Source of the DNA: Cephalotus follicularis
Lineage: Eukaryota > Streptophyta > Magnoliopsida > Oxalidales > Cephalotaceae
NCBI GenBank assembly: GCA_001972305.1
Contig: BDDD01000978.1
Location: forward strand, 165,036 to 229,035
Direction of reading: 5' to 3'
Length of the DNA stretch: 64,000 bases
Below are positions 22,824 to 33,541 of the stretch, one piece after another. The notes beneath the pieces were generated by a model, which did not search any database, was not told where the DNA came from, and saw only the letters and a list, made by a program, of their open reading frames with translations. The stretch's first letter is position 1. Each line of letters starts with the position of its first letter. Position numbers and translations under genes: made by a program.

Positions 22824-24461
22824 CTAGAACAAGTGCGGGTAGCGTTCTCAGATATCCTCCTCACGCTCCCAAGTTGCTTCATCTGGTCGGTGGTACTGCC
22901 ATTGAACCTTGACCAGGGAGATGGCTCGGTTCCTCAAAATTTGCATCTTCCAATCTAGAATCCGTACAGGCAACTCCTCACATGATAGGTCATCTCGTAC
23001 CAGAACAGTATCATAATCCAGGACATGTGACGGGTCCGGGATATATCTCCTCAGTATAGATACATGGAAGACATCGTGCACGTTTGACAGTGCATGAGGT
23101 AAGGCAAGCTGGTAGGCTACCTCCCCAACTCTCTCCAAAATCTCAAAAGGACCCATGTAGCGACGAGCTAGTTTGCCCTTTCTCCCAAACCTTTGCACGC
23201 CCTTCCATGGTGAGACCTTTAAGAAAACATGATCGCCCACACTGAAGGTCAAAGGCCTCCGCTTGACACTATCTACATAGCTCTTCTGCCGGCTCTGAGC
23301 AGCAAGCAGCTTCTTTTTGATCATCTTGATCTTCTCTGAAGTTTCCTCCACTAACTCAGTCCCGAGTAAAGGCCACTCCCCGACGTCATCCCAACATAGA
23401 GGAGATCAGCACTTCCTCCCATACAGTGCTTCAAACGGTGCCATGCCGATACTGGAATGATAGCTGTTATTATAAGAGAACTCTATCAAAGGTATGTGAT
23501 CCTCCCAGGTACCAGCAAAATCAATAATGCCAGCCCGTAGCATATCCTCCAAGGTCTGGATGGTACGCTCAAACTGCCCATCGGTTTGGGGGTGGAAGGC
23601 AGTACTCAGGTTTACCTTTGTCCCGAAAGTGGTATGAAACCTCTTCTAGAAGTTGGAAGTGAAGATGGCATCTCTATCACATACGATGCTGACTGGAACA
23701 CCATGTAGCTTCACTATCTCCTTTACAAACAAATGAGCTAGTTTGCTCGCAGAATCGGTAACGTGTGTAGGCAGAAAGTGTGCTGATTTGGTGAGTCTAT
23801 CCACGATAACCCATACGACGTTGTGACGGTTCCGAGTCAGAGGAAAACCCGAAACAAAATCCATCGTAACATGTTCCCATTTCCACTATGGAATCGGTAA
23901 AGGTTGTAGCAACCCTGCCGGTCTCTGGTGCTCAGCCTTGACTGTCTGGCAAGTTAAACACCTTGCCACATACTCGGCGATCTCTCGTTTCATGGCAGGC
24001 CACCAGTAAGTCTTTTTCATATTTTGATACATCTTCGTGCTACCAGGATGAATTCTATACAGAGATTTATGAGCCCCGCGAACTAACTAATTCTTCAACC
24101 CTAGTTCATTCGGAAGACACACACGTCCCCGATATCTCAGAATACCATCAGCATGCACTCAAAAATCGGATTCTGAGTCCAGGTTCTCCCGAATTTGTTG
24201 CAACTCTGGATCATGTGGTCGTGCATCCCTGATGTGATCCAGTAACACAGGCTGTACTCGCATGTCAGCCCCAAAGATCCCCGGTGACTGATTGAACGGA
24301 GACCACTCCTGGAAATCTTCTAACATCTTCCATTGTGACACCGTCGCACTGGCAACCATAGCCTTGCAGCTCAAGGCATCAGTGACTACATTCGCTTTTC
24401 CCGGGTGGTATTGAACACTGTAACCCACCTGCGCTGTCTCATGTTCAGTGTGTCCTGACAA
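22824..24461 (-). pseudogene. pol: E3: integrase and chromodomain region of pol
   Basis: After a deletion near 24420 this part of pol is read in one frame. It covers the zinc-binding N-terminus of integrase (CLTCQ near 23955), the MDFVSGFPL segment with the first catalytic Asp (near 23860), and CDRDAIFTS with the second Asp (near 23675). The C-terminus carries the GPFEILERVG segment and a Tekay-type chromodomain (ILDWK, LRNR, VKVQW, EATWERE) thought to guide insertion into chromatin. Nonsense codons break it, among them TAG before KWE near 23888, TAG after TSNF near 23646 and TGA replacing CGA just after EEDI near 22847. It is non-functional. Confidence 0.9.
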
Positions 24462-25126
24462 AACAGGTACCTCAAACTCTTGTGATCGGTAAAGATCTCA
24501 AATTGCGCCCCATAAAGATAGTGCCTCCACTTTTGAAGGGCAAAGATAATAGCTTCAAGTTCGAGGTCATGAGTCGGGTAGTTTTCTTCATACGGCTTTA
24601 GCTTCCTCGAGGCATACGCAATCACTCTGCCTCGCTGCATCAATACACAGCCCAAACCCTTACCTGATGCATCACTGTAGACAGCAAAGCCCTCATTACC
24701 ATCAGGTAATGCCAAGACAGGAGCGGAAACTAACTGATCATTCAGTTCACGGAAGCTAGCTTCACAGTCTTCATCCCAGACAAAAGGGGTCTTCTTCTGG
24801 GTAAGTCTAGTCAAGGGCTCGGCTATCCTTGAAAAGTTCTGGATGAACCTCCTATAATATCCCGCCAATCCAAGGAAACTGCGCACCTCCGTCACGTTCT
24901 TCAGTTGTGGCCAGTCTCGTACTACTTTGGCCTTTGACGGATCCACCGTCAAGCCTTCCCCAGATACAATGTGACCGAGAAAGTTCACATGATCAATCCA
25001 AAACTCACACTTGCCAAACTTGGCGTACCACCGATGTTCTCTGAGAACTTGCAATACTAGCCTCAGATAATGAGTGTGCTCCTCCTCACTCCTCGAATAT
25101 ACCAGTATGTCATCGATAAATACCAC
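24386..25126 (-). pseudogene. pol: E3: C-terminal RT and RNase H
   Basis: It begins with the RT catalytic box FIDD (about 25109-25120), continues through FLGHIVS and [14 protein letters not shown], and ends in RNase H with [30 protein letters not shown] and [13 protein letters not shown] at about 25127-25129, corresponding to CGA in E4, separates it from the upstream RT. A 22-bp deletion near 24420, judged against E4, shifts the frame just after NMRQRRW. The motifs are otherwise intact. Confidence 0.92.
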
Positions 25127-25147
25127 AACAAACTGGTCCAGGTATGG

Positions 25148-26332
25148 TCAAAATACGTCATTCATCAAGGACATAAAAGCTGCCGGTGCATTGGTAACAC
25201 CAAACGGCATCATCAAGAACTTGTAATGACCATACCGTGTCCGGAAGGCGGTCTTCTCAATGTCTCCTTCCCTTACCCTCAGTTGGTGATAACCTGACCT
25301 CAAGTCGAGCTTGGAAAACACCCTTGATCCTTGCAACTGGTCAAACAACTCCTCAATGTGGGGTAAAGGATATTTGTTCTTGATAGTTGCCTTGTTCAAC
25401 ATTCTATAGTCGATGTAGAGCCTCATCAACCCATCCTTCTTCTTGACAAATAGTACAGGCGCACCCCATGGAGAAACACTAGGTTGAATAAAACCCTTAT
25501 CGATCAGATCTTGCAACTGCAATTTCAGTTCTCTCAATTCTACAGGGGCCATTCTATATGGTGCTTTAGAAATATGAGCTATACCTGGTATAAGATCAAT
25601 AACAAACTCCATATTTCTCTTCGGTGGAAAAGATCCCAAGTCATCAGGAAATACATCGGGAAATTCGCACACAACTGGAATTTCCTCCAAGCTCAAGCCC
25701 TTCTCTTTCCTTCGATCAATCACGTAGGCCAGATATCCCTCGCATCCCTTCTCTAGGTATCTCTGTGCTCGAATAAAGGATATGATCGGTGCTGAGAATC
25801 CCTTGTCTCCCTTGAACTGAAAAGTCATTCCATCGGGTAGACAAAAATCCACAGTTTTATTATAGCAATCCATACAAGCACGGTGTGTTGATAGCCAATC
25901 CATCCCCAATATAACATCGAAGTCACGGAGAGGCAGCATTATCAAATCTGCATACAAAGGAATGCCTACCATAGACATTTCACAGCCTCTATATACTGAG
26001 TCAGTATACATTGAAGCCCCGGTCGGTGTACTCACATCAAGTATGTATGACATGCAGTCAGGGGTGACATCTAAGCAAGATGCAAAACATGCAGATATAA
26101 AAGAATGCGATGCTCCAGAATCCATCAATACTCTAGCAGAAAAACCATATATGTACAGAGTACCTCCAACAACAGAAGTCGACTCTGGAACCTCTGTCTG
26201 AGTAAGTACAAAAACTCTACCTTTTGCGATGCCCTTGCCGGTGTCCTTCCTCTGTGACGGTCCCGCCGTCGCACCACCACTACTCCCCGGCCCAGTAGGC
26301 GATGTAGCAGAACTCTTCGGATAGTCCTTCAC
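25148..26332 (-). pseudogene. pol: E3: protease and N-terminal RT
   Basis: The aspartic protease site [12 protein letters not shown] is intact (catalytic DSG about 26114-26122), followed by VILGMDWL, the GxDWL signature of gypsy proteases. RT begins with [18 protein letters not shown] and [18 protein letters not shown], then [30 protein letters not shown] and [11 protein letters not shown]. It ends at a TGA where E4 has CGA. In the RT, RLYIDYR replaces the usual RLCIDYR. The segment is open for 394 codons. Confidence 0.94.
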
Positions 26333-26349
26333 CGAATGACTAGGTGCCC

Positions 26350-27369
26350 GTCACCTCAGGCACCAACCATTGAACCTCCAGCAATCTTTCTGTTTGTGGC
26401 CTGTACGACCACAATAATAGCAACCTCCGGATCTAGCATTACTCCCTTGGCTAGGAGTACCTTGTGAAGCTGTCTGCTAAGACTTGTTCTTAGATGACTT
26501 CGTCGGAGAACCACCATCTTTCCATTTTGACGATGCCAGTCAGGACTGTGTAGGACTCTGTTCACTCTGCTGTGCGCGAGCTCTCTCAGCCCGGTGTTCA
26601 CTGGATATTGTCTCCAACAGTCTTGCTTTTTGAGCAACCTCCACAAAAGTCATCAGCTCCATAGCTCTAATTCTTGATCAAAGATCTGGTCGCAGACCTC
26701 TCAGGAATCTCTGAATCTTCTTCTCTTCATCAGCTACCAGATAAGGTGAATGTCTGGCTGGCTCCATAAACCTTGCTTGATACTCAGCCACAGTCATCTC
26801 TCCCTGTCGTAACTCCAAGAGCTCCGTCTCTCGTCGTTCTTGCTCAATACGCGGAACATAAGCCTCCAAGAACTCTGTCTGGAATCTGTCCCAAGTGCTA
26901 TCCAGCCTCTGTGATTCCTATTTTGCCTTGACCATCTCCCACCAATGAGTGGCCTCACCCCATAGGCGGTACACCGCAAACTTCAGCTTTTGAGTATCAG
27001 TACAGTCCATCACTTCAAAGATTTTCTCCAGGTCCTGCAGCCATATCTCAGCAACAGTAGCATCAAGTTCCCCCCAGAAACTGGGTGGATTCAGCCTAAT
27101 GAACTTTTCAATATCTCTCCCAAACTGGTTACCATCCTCCCCCGGGCAGTGGTCGTGAGCCCTATGTTGCGATCGAGTTGCGCGTAGTACTGGCGCATCT
27201 CCTCTGCATTATCCCTATTAAAGGCCATCTGTTGTGGAAACTAGTCCGTAATCTGGGCCATTGGATCTCTGTCATCTTGGGGAATATTCATCCCTCGCGG
27301 GACGTTTGCTTCCTCAGGGGCATTAGCTCCAACGGCTCTAGCCCTAGAACGTGTTCTCCTTCTGTCCAT
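26350..27369 (-). pseudogene. gag: E3: gag
   Basis: The start codon at 27367-27369 gives MDRRRTR, the same N-terminus as E4 and E5. The body includes the retrotransposon-gag segment with GEATHWWEMVKA and the ELRQGEMTVAEYQARFMEL block (about 26750-26830). A CCHC zinc knuckle reads CYYCGRTGHKQKDC near 26384-26428. Frameshifts or stops separate the start from the 26869 segment, and a second knuckle is damaged by a stop near 26360. Gag packages the RNA. The AG of a possible splice acceptor (TTCTTATAG) lies 7 nt before the ATG. Confidence 0.88.
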
Positions 27370-27465
27370 TGGTTCCTATAAGAAGGTTGACGGTTAGTCA
27401 CAACTTTAGGAAAACCATTCATTAATTGCCAAGGAAAGTATCCTAGCTAAGCATATATGGAATAT

Positions 27466-27477
27466 GCTCTGATACCA
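27466..27477 (-). other. E3: primer-binding site
   Basis: TGGTATCAGAGC on the minus strand begins 4 bases inside the right LTR. It complements the 3' end of initiator tRNA-Met. Confidence 0.93.
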
Positions 27478-27481
27478 CGTC

Positions 27482-27707
27482 TGTCACGCCCCCGTTTCGG
27501 TAAGACAACAATTAAGCGGTAAAGGCAATTAACATACAAATTGAGCTCATGCAAATATCATAAAATTTAAACTTATAAGAAGATATCAGTTGCAGAAGCA
27601 TAAGATTCATAAGCTTAAAACACGTAACGTGCATCCCATTCTACACGCTACCCAATACAAGTCCATCATTGTTAGAAGCCCTCCAAACGGAGCGTGATCA
27701 CTGTACA
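27482..27707 (-). repeat. E3: 5' LTR, first piece (before E4)
   Basis: It starts TGTCACGCCCCCG and matches 17556 onward. It is cut after GTACA (27703-27707) by E4 and continues at 38111. Together the pieces give an LTR of about 2.55 kb. Confidence 0.93.
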
Positions 27708-27859
27708 TGTAACGCCCGGTATTTTCCTGAATGTAATATTTCGATTTATGATGTAATCTTAAACTTGAATAAATAAGAATGTTGAGATTTTGAACTCAAA
27801 AGGTGCTTACAAACCCTAGTTATGGTTTTGGAAATGGAATATGTGTGTCAAACGCTTAA

Positions 27860-28035
27860 AACGACGCTGTTTTGGGGTAAAGACATCGACGTATTTTGAA
27901 AGACGTCGACGCCTATGGGAACCAAGGTACACATAAATGCATGGGCATGCACGTCGACAATGAGAGAAGGCATCGACACCTTCTTACAAAAAGGAAAAAG
28001 ACATCGACGTCTAGGGAAAGACGTCGATGCCTTTG
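27860..28035. promoter_or_regulatory. E4 5' LTR: proximal type-2 palindrome cluster
   Basis: Cores lie at 27886 and 27906 (20 bp), 27954 and 27973 (19 bp), and 28004 and 28024 (20 bp), with a weaker ACGACGC about 20 bp before the first. Sites read AAAGACATCGACGT, AAAGACGTCGACGCC and ATGCACGTCGACAATG. The paired arrangement at about two helical turns recurs in every array of this window. Confidence 0.78.
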
Positions 28036-28557
28036 TAAAGAACGTCTGTCACGTTCTTCACTGACAGAGTAACATGCAATCGGATCTTTGGGGGCTTTAC
28101 CAGACGCCTTTACAAGTGCATTGTGACGTGTTGATTCTGCTGGTGTGTTGCCAGGAACGCTCAAAACGTGCCCCTCACATGGAACATGCAAAGGAAGATA
28201 CGATCCTCACATGCAACCTGCAAAAAAGAAAGAAGGGAAGAAAACAAAAGGAAAAATGCATAATCTGGGAAAGGGGGGAGAGAGCACGAGAGTGCCCATT
28301 AAATGTAAGGAGAAGAATATTGGTGGGGAAGCCACCTGCATAAGAACAACCCTCCCCACTTCTCTCTCTTATTTTAAAACACCAAAGGAAAAAGAGGAAA
28401 GAAAACAGTGAGTGTGAGTGCCACCATTGTTGAGCTTGGATTGAGAAAGAGATTGGAGCTCGTGGGTAGCCGTTGCTGAGAGGATATTGGAGCTGCTGGT
28501 GGCCAGAACTTGGGAACTCAAAGAGGTGGATTTTCCAGTTCCTAACTTGGAGCAATA

Positions 28558-28570
28558 AGGTAGGGGAAAG
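28558..28570 (+). promoter_or_regulatory. Conserved AAG|GTAGGGG, possible leader splice donor of E4
   Basis: AAGGTAGGGGAAAG occurs about 850 bp into the LTR, after a conserved GAGGTGGA...CCTAACTTGG block. Equivalent sites are at 46592 in E5, 43420 in C and 39640 (minus) in E3. A matching acceptor lies just before gag in E3 and E5 but is GG instead of AG in E4 (about 30696). The intron is a prediction. Confidence 0.4.
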
Positions 28571-28789
28571 TGATGGATTTATACATGCATTTTGGGTTTT
28601 AAGTTAATGAATAACATGGTGAATTGCATGTTAATGGTTGAATTGTAATTTTGGACTTGTTGTGGTGTTACTGTGATATACGGAGTTAACTATGCATGTA
28701 CGATTTCACGAATATGTGAATTTGTTATGTAAAGGATGGATTTGATAATGGCTTGGTGTGTTAAAACTGCGAAGAAGAGGTTCTTGGTT

Positions 28790-29310
28790 GGAAAGACATC
28801 GACGTCTACATGAAGATGTCGATGCCTTCGTGTGAAAACGTGAAAGACCTCGATGGTCTTGTAAAGATATCGACGCCTTTTCTGGGCTTTATATAACAAT
28901 AACGTTATGCCTTCGTGTGTGGATGTGAAAGACATCAACGTCTTTTGGGAGACGTCGACGCCTTTTCTGGGTATTACAGAACAGTAGTGTTTACTGTTAT
29001 TGGTAAACTGCCCTTGGAATTACCTGTTTTATGCATGAAATGATGTTCTGGTTATATCCCTGTTAACCAGTAGCATGCCTTACACGTTGAGAGAGTGAGA
29101 TTCATTTACATGAAGGATTAAAAGGCCGGATTCTACCCTCCAGAATCAAGACTCGCGAACTGATACCTTCTGATATCATAAAGACATCGACGTCTTCGTA
29201 AAGACATCGACGTCTTTGGTCCGAAAACGCCTGGGAATATTTTTACATGGGATCGACGCCTTAGTGTAAAGACGTCGATGCCTTAAGGATTGACATCGAC
29301 GCCTTCTCCC
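28790..29310. promoter_or_regulatory. E4 5' LTR: distal type-2 palindrome clusters
   Basis: Cores lie at 28799/28819, 28850/28870, 28935/28955, 29187/29207 (all 20 bp apart) and 29253/29275/29296 (22 and 21 bp). Sites include AAAGACATCGACGTCTT and GAGACGTCGACGCCTTTT. The third pair is reduced to one site in the 3' LTR by loss of one 20-bp unit. Confidence 0.8.
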
Positions 29311-30595
29311 CTGATCAGTGGAATTTCACTTGAATGGGACCCGCTAGACCCGAAAGGACTCTAGGAACGAACCTAGATGTATTCTGAGCATATGTTGCAT
29401 TTTTACTGTGATTTGCATTATGGTTGCTTTCTAAAAGTGTTAACCATTTTGAAAAGCTTGTATGATTATAATAATCATTTTGTACGAAAATGTATATTTA
29501 TATATTTTCGAAACGATTGGGGAAGTATTTCCAAGGATGGAGAAATGTTTTAAAGGATTGATTATGAAACTAAATGTTTTATGCAAAAATGTATATTTGT
29601 CAACATATGAATATATATTTTTTGAAATAATTGGGGAAGTATTTCCAAGGATAGAGAAATGTATTGTTTTAAGTTTTATAACTTATCACAACTTGTAAAC
29701 GGAATAATATATTTTAAACAAATATGTTTGATCAAGTAATTACATTGCATTGCTTGACTTGTACTGTGCAATGCTTGTGCCTGTTGATTATTAGTCGCCG
29801 TGCTAATAACGTGTTGATTACTTAGCCACTGTGCTAGTAACTTGCTGTTGGTTTAGCCACCGTGCTAAACAACTTACGGAGGACTTGCTCCAAAACCGTT
29901 CGCAAACGGGGATGGAGTAAGAGTGCATGACGTTGGGGCCAGGAGGTGGCGACGGTCATGACGATTGGTTTGTCTGGTTCCTTTTTGGGAACATATTTAC
30001 TGCTTGTGTTGATATAACTTATGAGTTATACTTGTACTGTGAGCATGCATATATTTTTATATGTACATACGGAGGTATACTTACTGTGAAAATTACATGT
30101 CATGGTTCATCATAATGCATTCATTCATGATACTCATTATCATATGACTCGAACTGTATTTATGGGTTTATCGACTTAGCCGAGTGAGGACAAAGGCTAA
30201 CCCCTACTGTAACAGATTGATGGAATGGACATAATATGGAGCATGCATGGAGACTTAAAGAGAAGACTTGTTATCTCTCCTATTTATGTAATTGGGTTAT
30301 TGAACATTAATCATGTTATTCGGATTTTATAACAAAGGATATTTTGTTATCTCGTACTTTATTATTTCACGCTCCGTTTTGGGCGATCGACAGTTATGTT
30401 TGGGTTGTTATAACTTGTTGGGCATCACGTAGTATGGGATGCGTGATGCGTATTTAAATTCGTCTCATTTATGTTGTTGCTTCCGCTTCCGATGGTTTTT
30501 ATTTATTGGGAATTTTGCATGAGCTGGATTATCTTGTGTTGATTACCTTACCACTTTATGAGTTGTCTTGTCGTGGAAACGGGGGCGTGACAACG

Positions 30596-30607
30596 TGGTA
30601 TCAGAGC
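30596..30607 (+). other. E4: primer-binding site
   Basis: TGGTATCAGAGC lies 3 bases after the LTR end, complementary to initiator tRNA-Met. Confidence 0.95.
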
Positions 30608-30703
30608 ATATTCCATATATGCTTAGCTAGGATATTTTCCTTGGCAATCAATAAATTGTTTTCCTAAAGTCGTGACTAGCAGTCGTCCTTCTTATGGGAA
30701 CAA

Positions 30704-31800
30704 ATGGACCGAAGGAGAACGCGTGGTAGGGCTAGAGCAGCTGGAGCCAATGCCCCTAAAGGAATGATTGTGCTACAAGGAGTGAATGTTCCCCAAGATG
30801 ATAGGGACCCGATGACCCGAATTGTGGTCTACTTCCAGCAACAGATGGCCTTTAATATGGTCAATGTGGATGATATGCGCCAATACTACGCGCAAGCTCA
30901 ACCGCAACATAGAGCTCCCGATCACTGCCCGGGAGAGGATAGTAGTCAGTTTATAAGGGACATCGAGAGGTTTATGAGACAGAACCCACCTAGCTTCCGG
31001 GGAGAACTTGACGCCACGATTGCTGAAAGACGGCTTCAAGACTTGGAGAAGATTTTTGCAGTGATGGACTGTACCGATAATCAAAAGCTAAAATTTGCCG
31101 TGTACCGCCTATGGGGAGAGGCCACTTGCTGGTGGGAGATGGTCAAAGCGAAGTGGGAGTCAGTTGGACTCGATGCTACATGGGAGAGGTTCCAAACAGA
31201 GTTCCTCGATTCCTATGTACCTCGGATGGAGCAAGAACGGAGAGAGATAGAGCTTCTTGAGTTACGTCAAGGGGAGATGACTGTGGCCGAGTACTAGGCC
31301 AGGTTTATGGAACTATCCAGACATTCACCATATCTGGTAGCTGATGATGTGAAAAAGATACGGAGGTTTTTGAAGGGTTTGCGACCGGACCTTCGGTCGA
31401 GGATTAGGGCTATGGAGCTGGGTACTTTTTTGGAGGTCGCTCAAAAGGCGAGACTGCTGGAGAGCATATCTAGTGAGGACTGAGCAGAGAGGACCCGGGC
31501 ACAACAAATTAAACAGAACCCAACAAGACCAGCTTCTTCGAGATGGCAAGGCAGTGGTTCTCTGAATAAGTCATCGAAGAACAGATCTGGGCAGACTGCC
31601 ACACTGGGGACTCCTAGTCAGGGGAGTAATGCGGGAACCGGAGCTTGTTATCACTGTGGTCGGAAGGGCCACTTGCAGAAGGATTGTTCGAGGATGAACG
31701 GGCTATGTTTAAGGTGTGGGGCATCTGGCCATTCAATGAAAGATTGCCCGAAGAGTCAGGCTACAGCACCTACCGGACTGGCTAGCAGCAGTGGTGCCGC
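30704..31800 (+). pseudogene. gag: E4: gag
   Basis: The start ATG at 30704 gives MDRRRTRGRARAAG. The gag core has the CWWEMVKAKWES segment (near 31130) and ELRQGEMTVAEY, where a TAG at 31295-31297 replaces the CAG codon seen in the other elements. A TGA at 31481-31483 replaces CGA. Two CCHC knuckles follow: 31646-31687 (CYHCGRKGHLQKDC) and 31706-31747 (CLRCGASGHSMKDC). The frame continues without shift into protease, as expected for a single Gag-Pol polyprotein. Two knuckles are a feature of this family, as E5 also has two. The nonsense codons make it inactive. Confidence 0.93.
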
Positions 31801-32640
31801 AGCGGGGCCTTCACAGCAAAGGGACACCGGCATGGGCATTGCGAAAGGTAGAGTTTTTGCCCTTTCACAGACAGAGGTTCCGGAGTCTACCTCGGTAGTT
31901 GGAGGTACACTGTATATTTATGGTTTTGCTGCTAGAGTATTGATGGACCCTGGAGCATCACATTCTTTCATTTCATCACATTTTGCATCATGTTTAGATG
32001 TAACACCTGGCTGTATGCCATATACCTTGGATGTGAGCACACCTGTCGGAGTTTCCATGTATAAAAACACTGTATATAGGGGTTGTGAGATGTCTATGGC
32101 AGGCATTTCCTTGTACGCGGACTTGATAGTATTACCTATCCGCGACTTTGAGATTATTTTGGGGATGGATTGGCTGTCAGCACATCATGCTTACATGGAC
32201 TGCTACAACAAGACGGTTGATTTTCGTCTGCCCGATGGTACTACTTTCCAGTTCAAGGGAGGCAAGGGGTTTTCTACACCAATTATATCCTTCATCCGTG
32301 CGTCGAGGTATCTTGAGAAAGGATGTGAAGGGTATCTTGCCTATGTGATTGATCGGAGGAAGGAGAAAGGTTCGAGCCTGGAGGAGATCCCAGTAGTGTG
32401 TGAATTTCCAGATGTATTTCCGGGTGACTTGGGATCTTTACCACCGAGAAGAAATAGGGAGTTTGTTATCGATCTTACACCAGGTACAGCTCCTATTTCG
32501 AAAGCACCATACAGAATGGATCCTGCAGAATTGAGAGAGCTAAAATTACAGTTACAGGATCTGATCGATAAGGGTTTCATTCGACCCAGTGTTTCACCGT
32601 AGGGTGCACCTGTACTGTTTGTCAATAAGAAAGATGGGTC
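31801..32640 (+). pseudogene. pol: E4: protease to RT junction
   Basis: The protease active site reads [12 protein letters not shown]: the catalytic triad DSG has become DPG at 31946-31954, which should abolish activity. The [12 protein letters not shown] signature is present as IILGMDWL. Downstream the RT N-terminus shows KAPYRMDP and [13 protein letters not shown] at 32600-32602 stands where E3 and E5 have TGG (SPWGAP and SRWGAP). The change is a transition. The rest of the frame is open. Confidence 0.93.
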
Positions 32641-33541
32641 GATGAGACTCTGCATCGACTACAGAATGTTGAACGAAGCAACTATCGAGAACAAGTATCC
32701 TTTGCCTCACATCGAAGATTTGTTCGACCAGTTGCAAGGAGCGAGAGTGTTCTCGAAGCTTGATCTGAGAACAGGATGTCACCAGTTGAGGGTGAGGGAA
32801 GGAGATATTGAGAAAACTGCCTTCCGGACAAGATACGGTCACTATGAGTTCCTGGTGATGCCTTTTGGTGTTACCAATGCACCGGCTGCGTTCATGTCAT
32901 TGATGAACGATGTGTTCCGACCGCACTTGGACCAGTTCGTCGTTGTGTTTATTGACGACGTACTTGTATACTCAAGAAGTGAGGAAGAGCATGCTTTTCA
33001 CCTGAGGTTGGCTCTACAGATTCTCCGAGAGCACCAGCTGTATGCCAAATTCAGTAAGTGTGAATTTTGGCTTGACCGTGTGATCTTTCTTGGTCACATT
33101 ACATATGGAGAAGGTTTGGCCGTGGATCCGTCAAAGACAGAGGTGGTACGAGATTGGCCACAGCCGAGGAATGTAACGGATGTACGCAATTTTCTTGGCT
33201 TGGTGGGATATTACAGAAGATTTATCCAGAATTTCTCGAGAATAGCTGAGCCTTTGACAAGACTGACCCAGAAGAAGACTTTGTTTGTCTGGGATGATGA
33301 TTGCGAAACTAGTTTCCATGAACTGAAGGATCGGTTGGTTTCCGCTCCTATCTTGGCATTACCTGAGGGTAATGAGGGCATTGTAGTCTATAGTGATGCA
33401 CCGGGTAAGGGCTTGGGCTACGTACTGATGCAACGAGGAAAAGTGATTGCTTATGCTTCTAGGAAGCTGAAGCCGTATGAAGAAAACTACCCGACTCATG
33501 ACCTTGAGCTTGCAGCTATCATCTTCGCCCTTCAGAAATAG
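32641..33541 (+). pseudogene. pol: E4: reverse transcriptase and start of RNase H
   Basis: RT motifs follow in order: [51 protein letters not shown] and the catalytic FIDD at 32948-32959. The connection domain [12 protein letters not shown] leads into RNase H ([11 protein letters not shown], where SDAPG stands for the usual SDASG). A TAG at 33539-33541 replaces TGG in LQKWRHY. The 299-codon segment is otherwise intact. Confidence 0.94.

Larger units (their letters stand above)
27708..30592 (+). repeat. E4: 5' LTR (2885 bp)
   Basis: It starts TGTAACGCCCGG and ends GGGGGCGTGACA. Over the first 200 bp it differs from the 3' LTR at roughly one position in twenty by eye, mostly transitions. Contents: proximal palindrome cluster (27860-28035), a purine-rich stretch, a possible TATA-like CATAAGAAC near 28340, a conserved AAGGTAGGGG at 28558, distal palindromes (28790-29310), three 33-bp repeats of TTAGCCACYGTGCTA (29787-29880), and the conserved CTTAGCCGAGTGAGGACAAA block near 30174. 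Confidence 0.95.

Noticed and set aside
26356..26646. 96-codon minus-strand ORF in E3, similar to a plus-strand ORF at 49195-49485 in E5
   Set aside because: Both are alternative frames over the gag zinc-knuckle region; the similarity comes from the underlying gag sequence.
28074..28555. Several overlapping ORFs in the E4 LTR, repeated at 35614-36059
   Set aside because: Non-coding LTR sequence on both strands, purine-rich composition, different lengths in the two LTR copies and no protein similarity.
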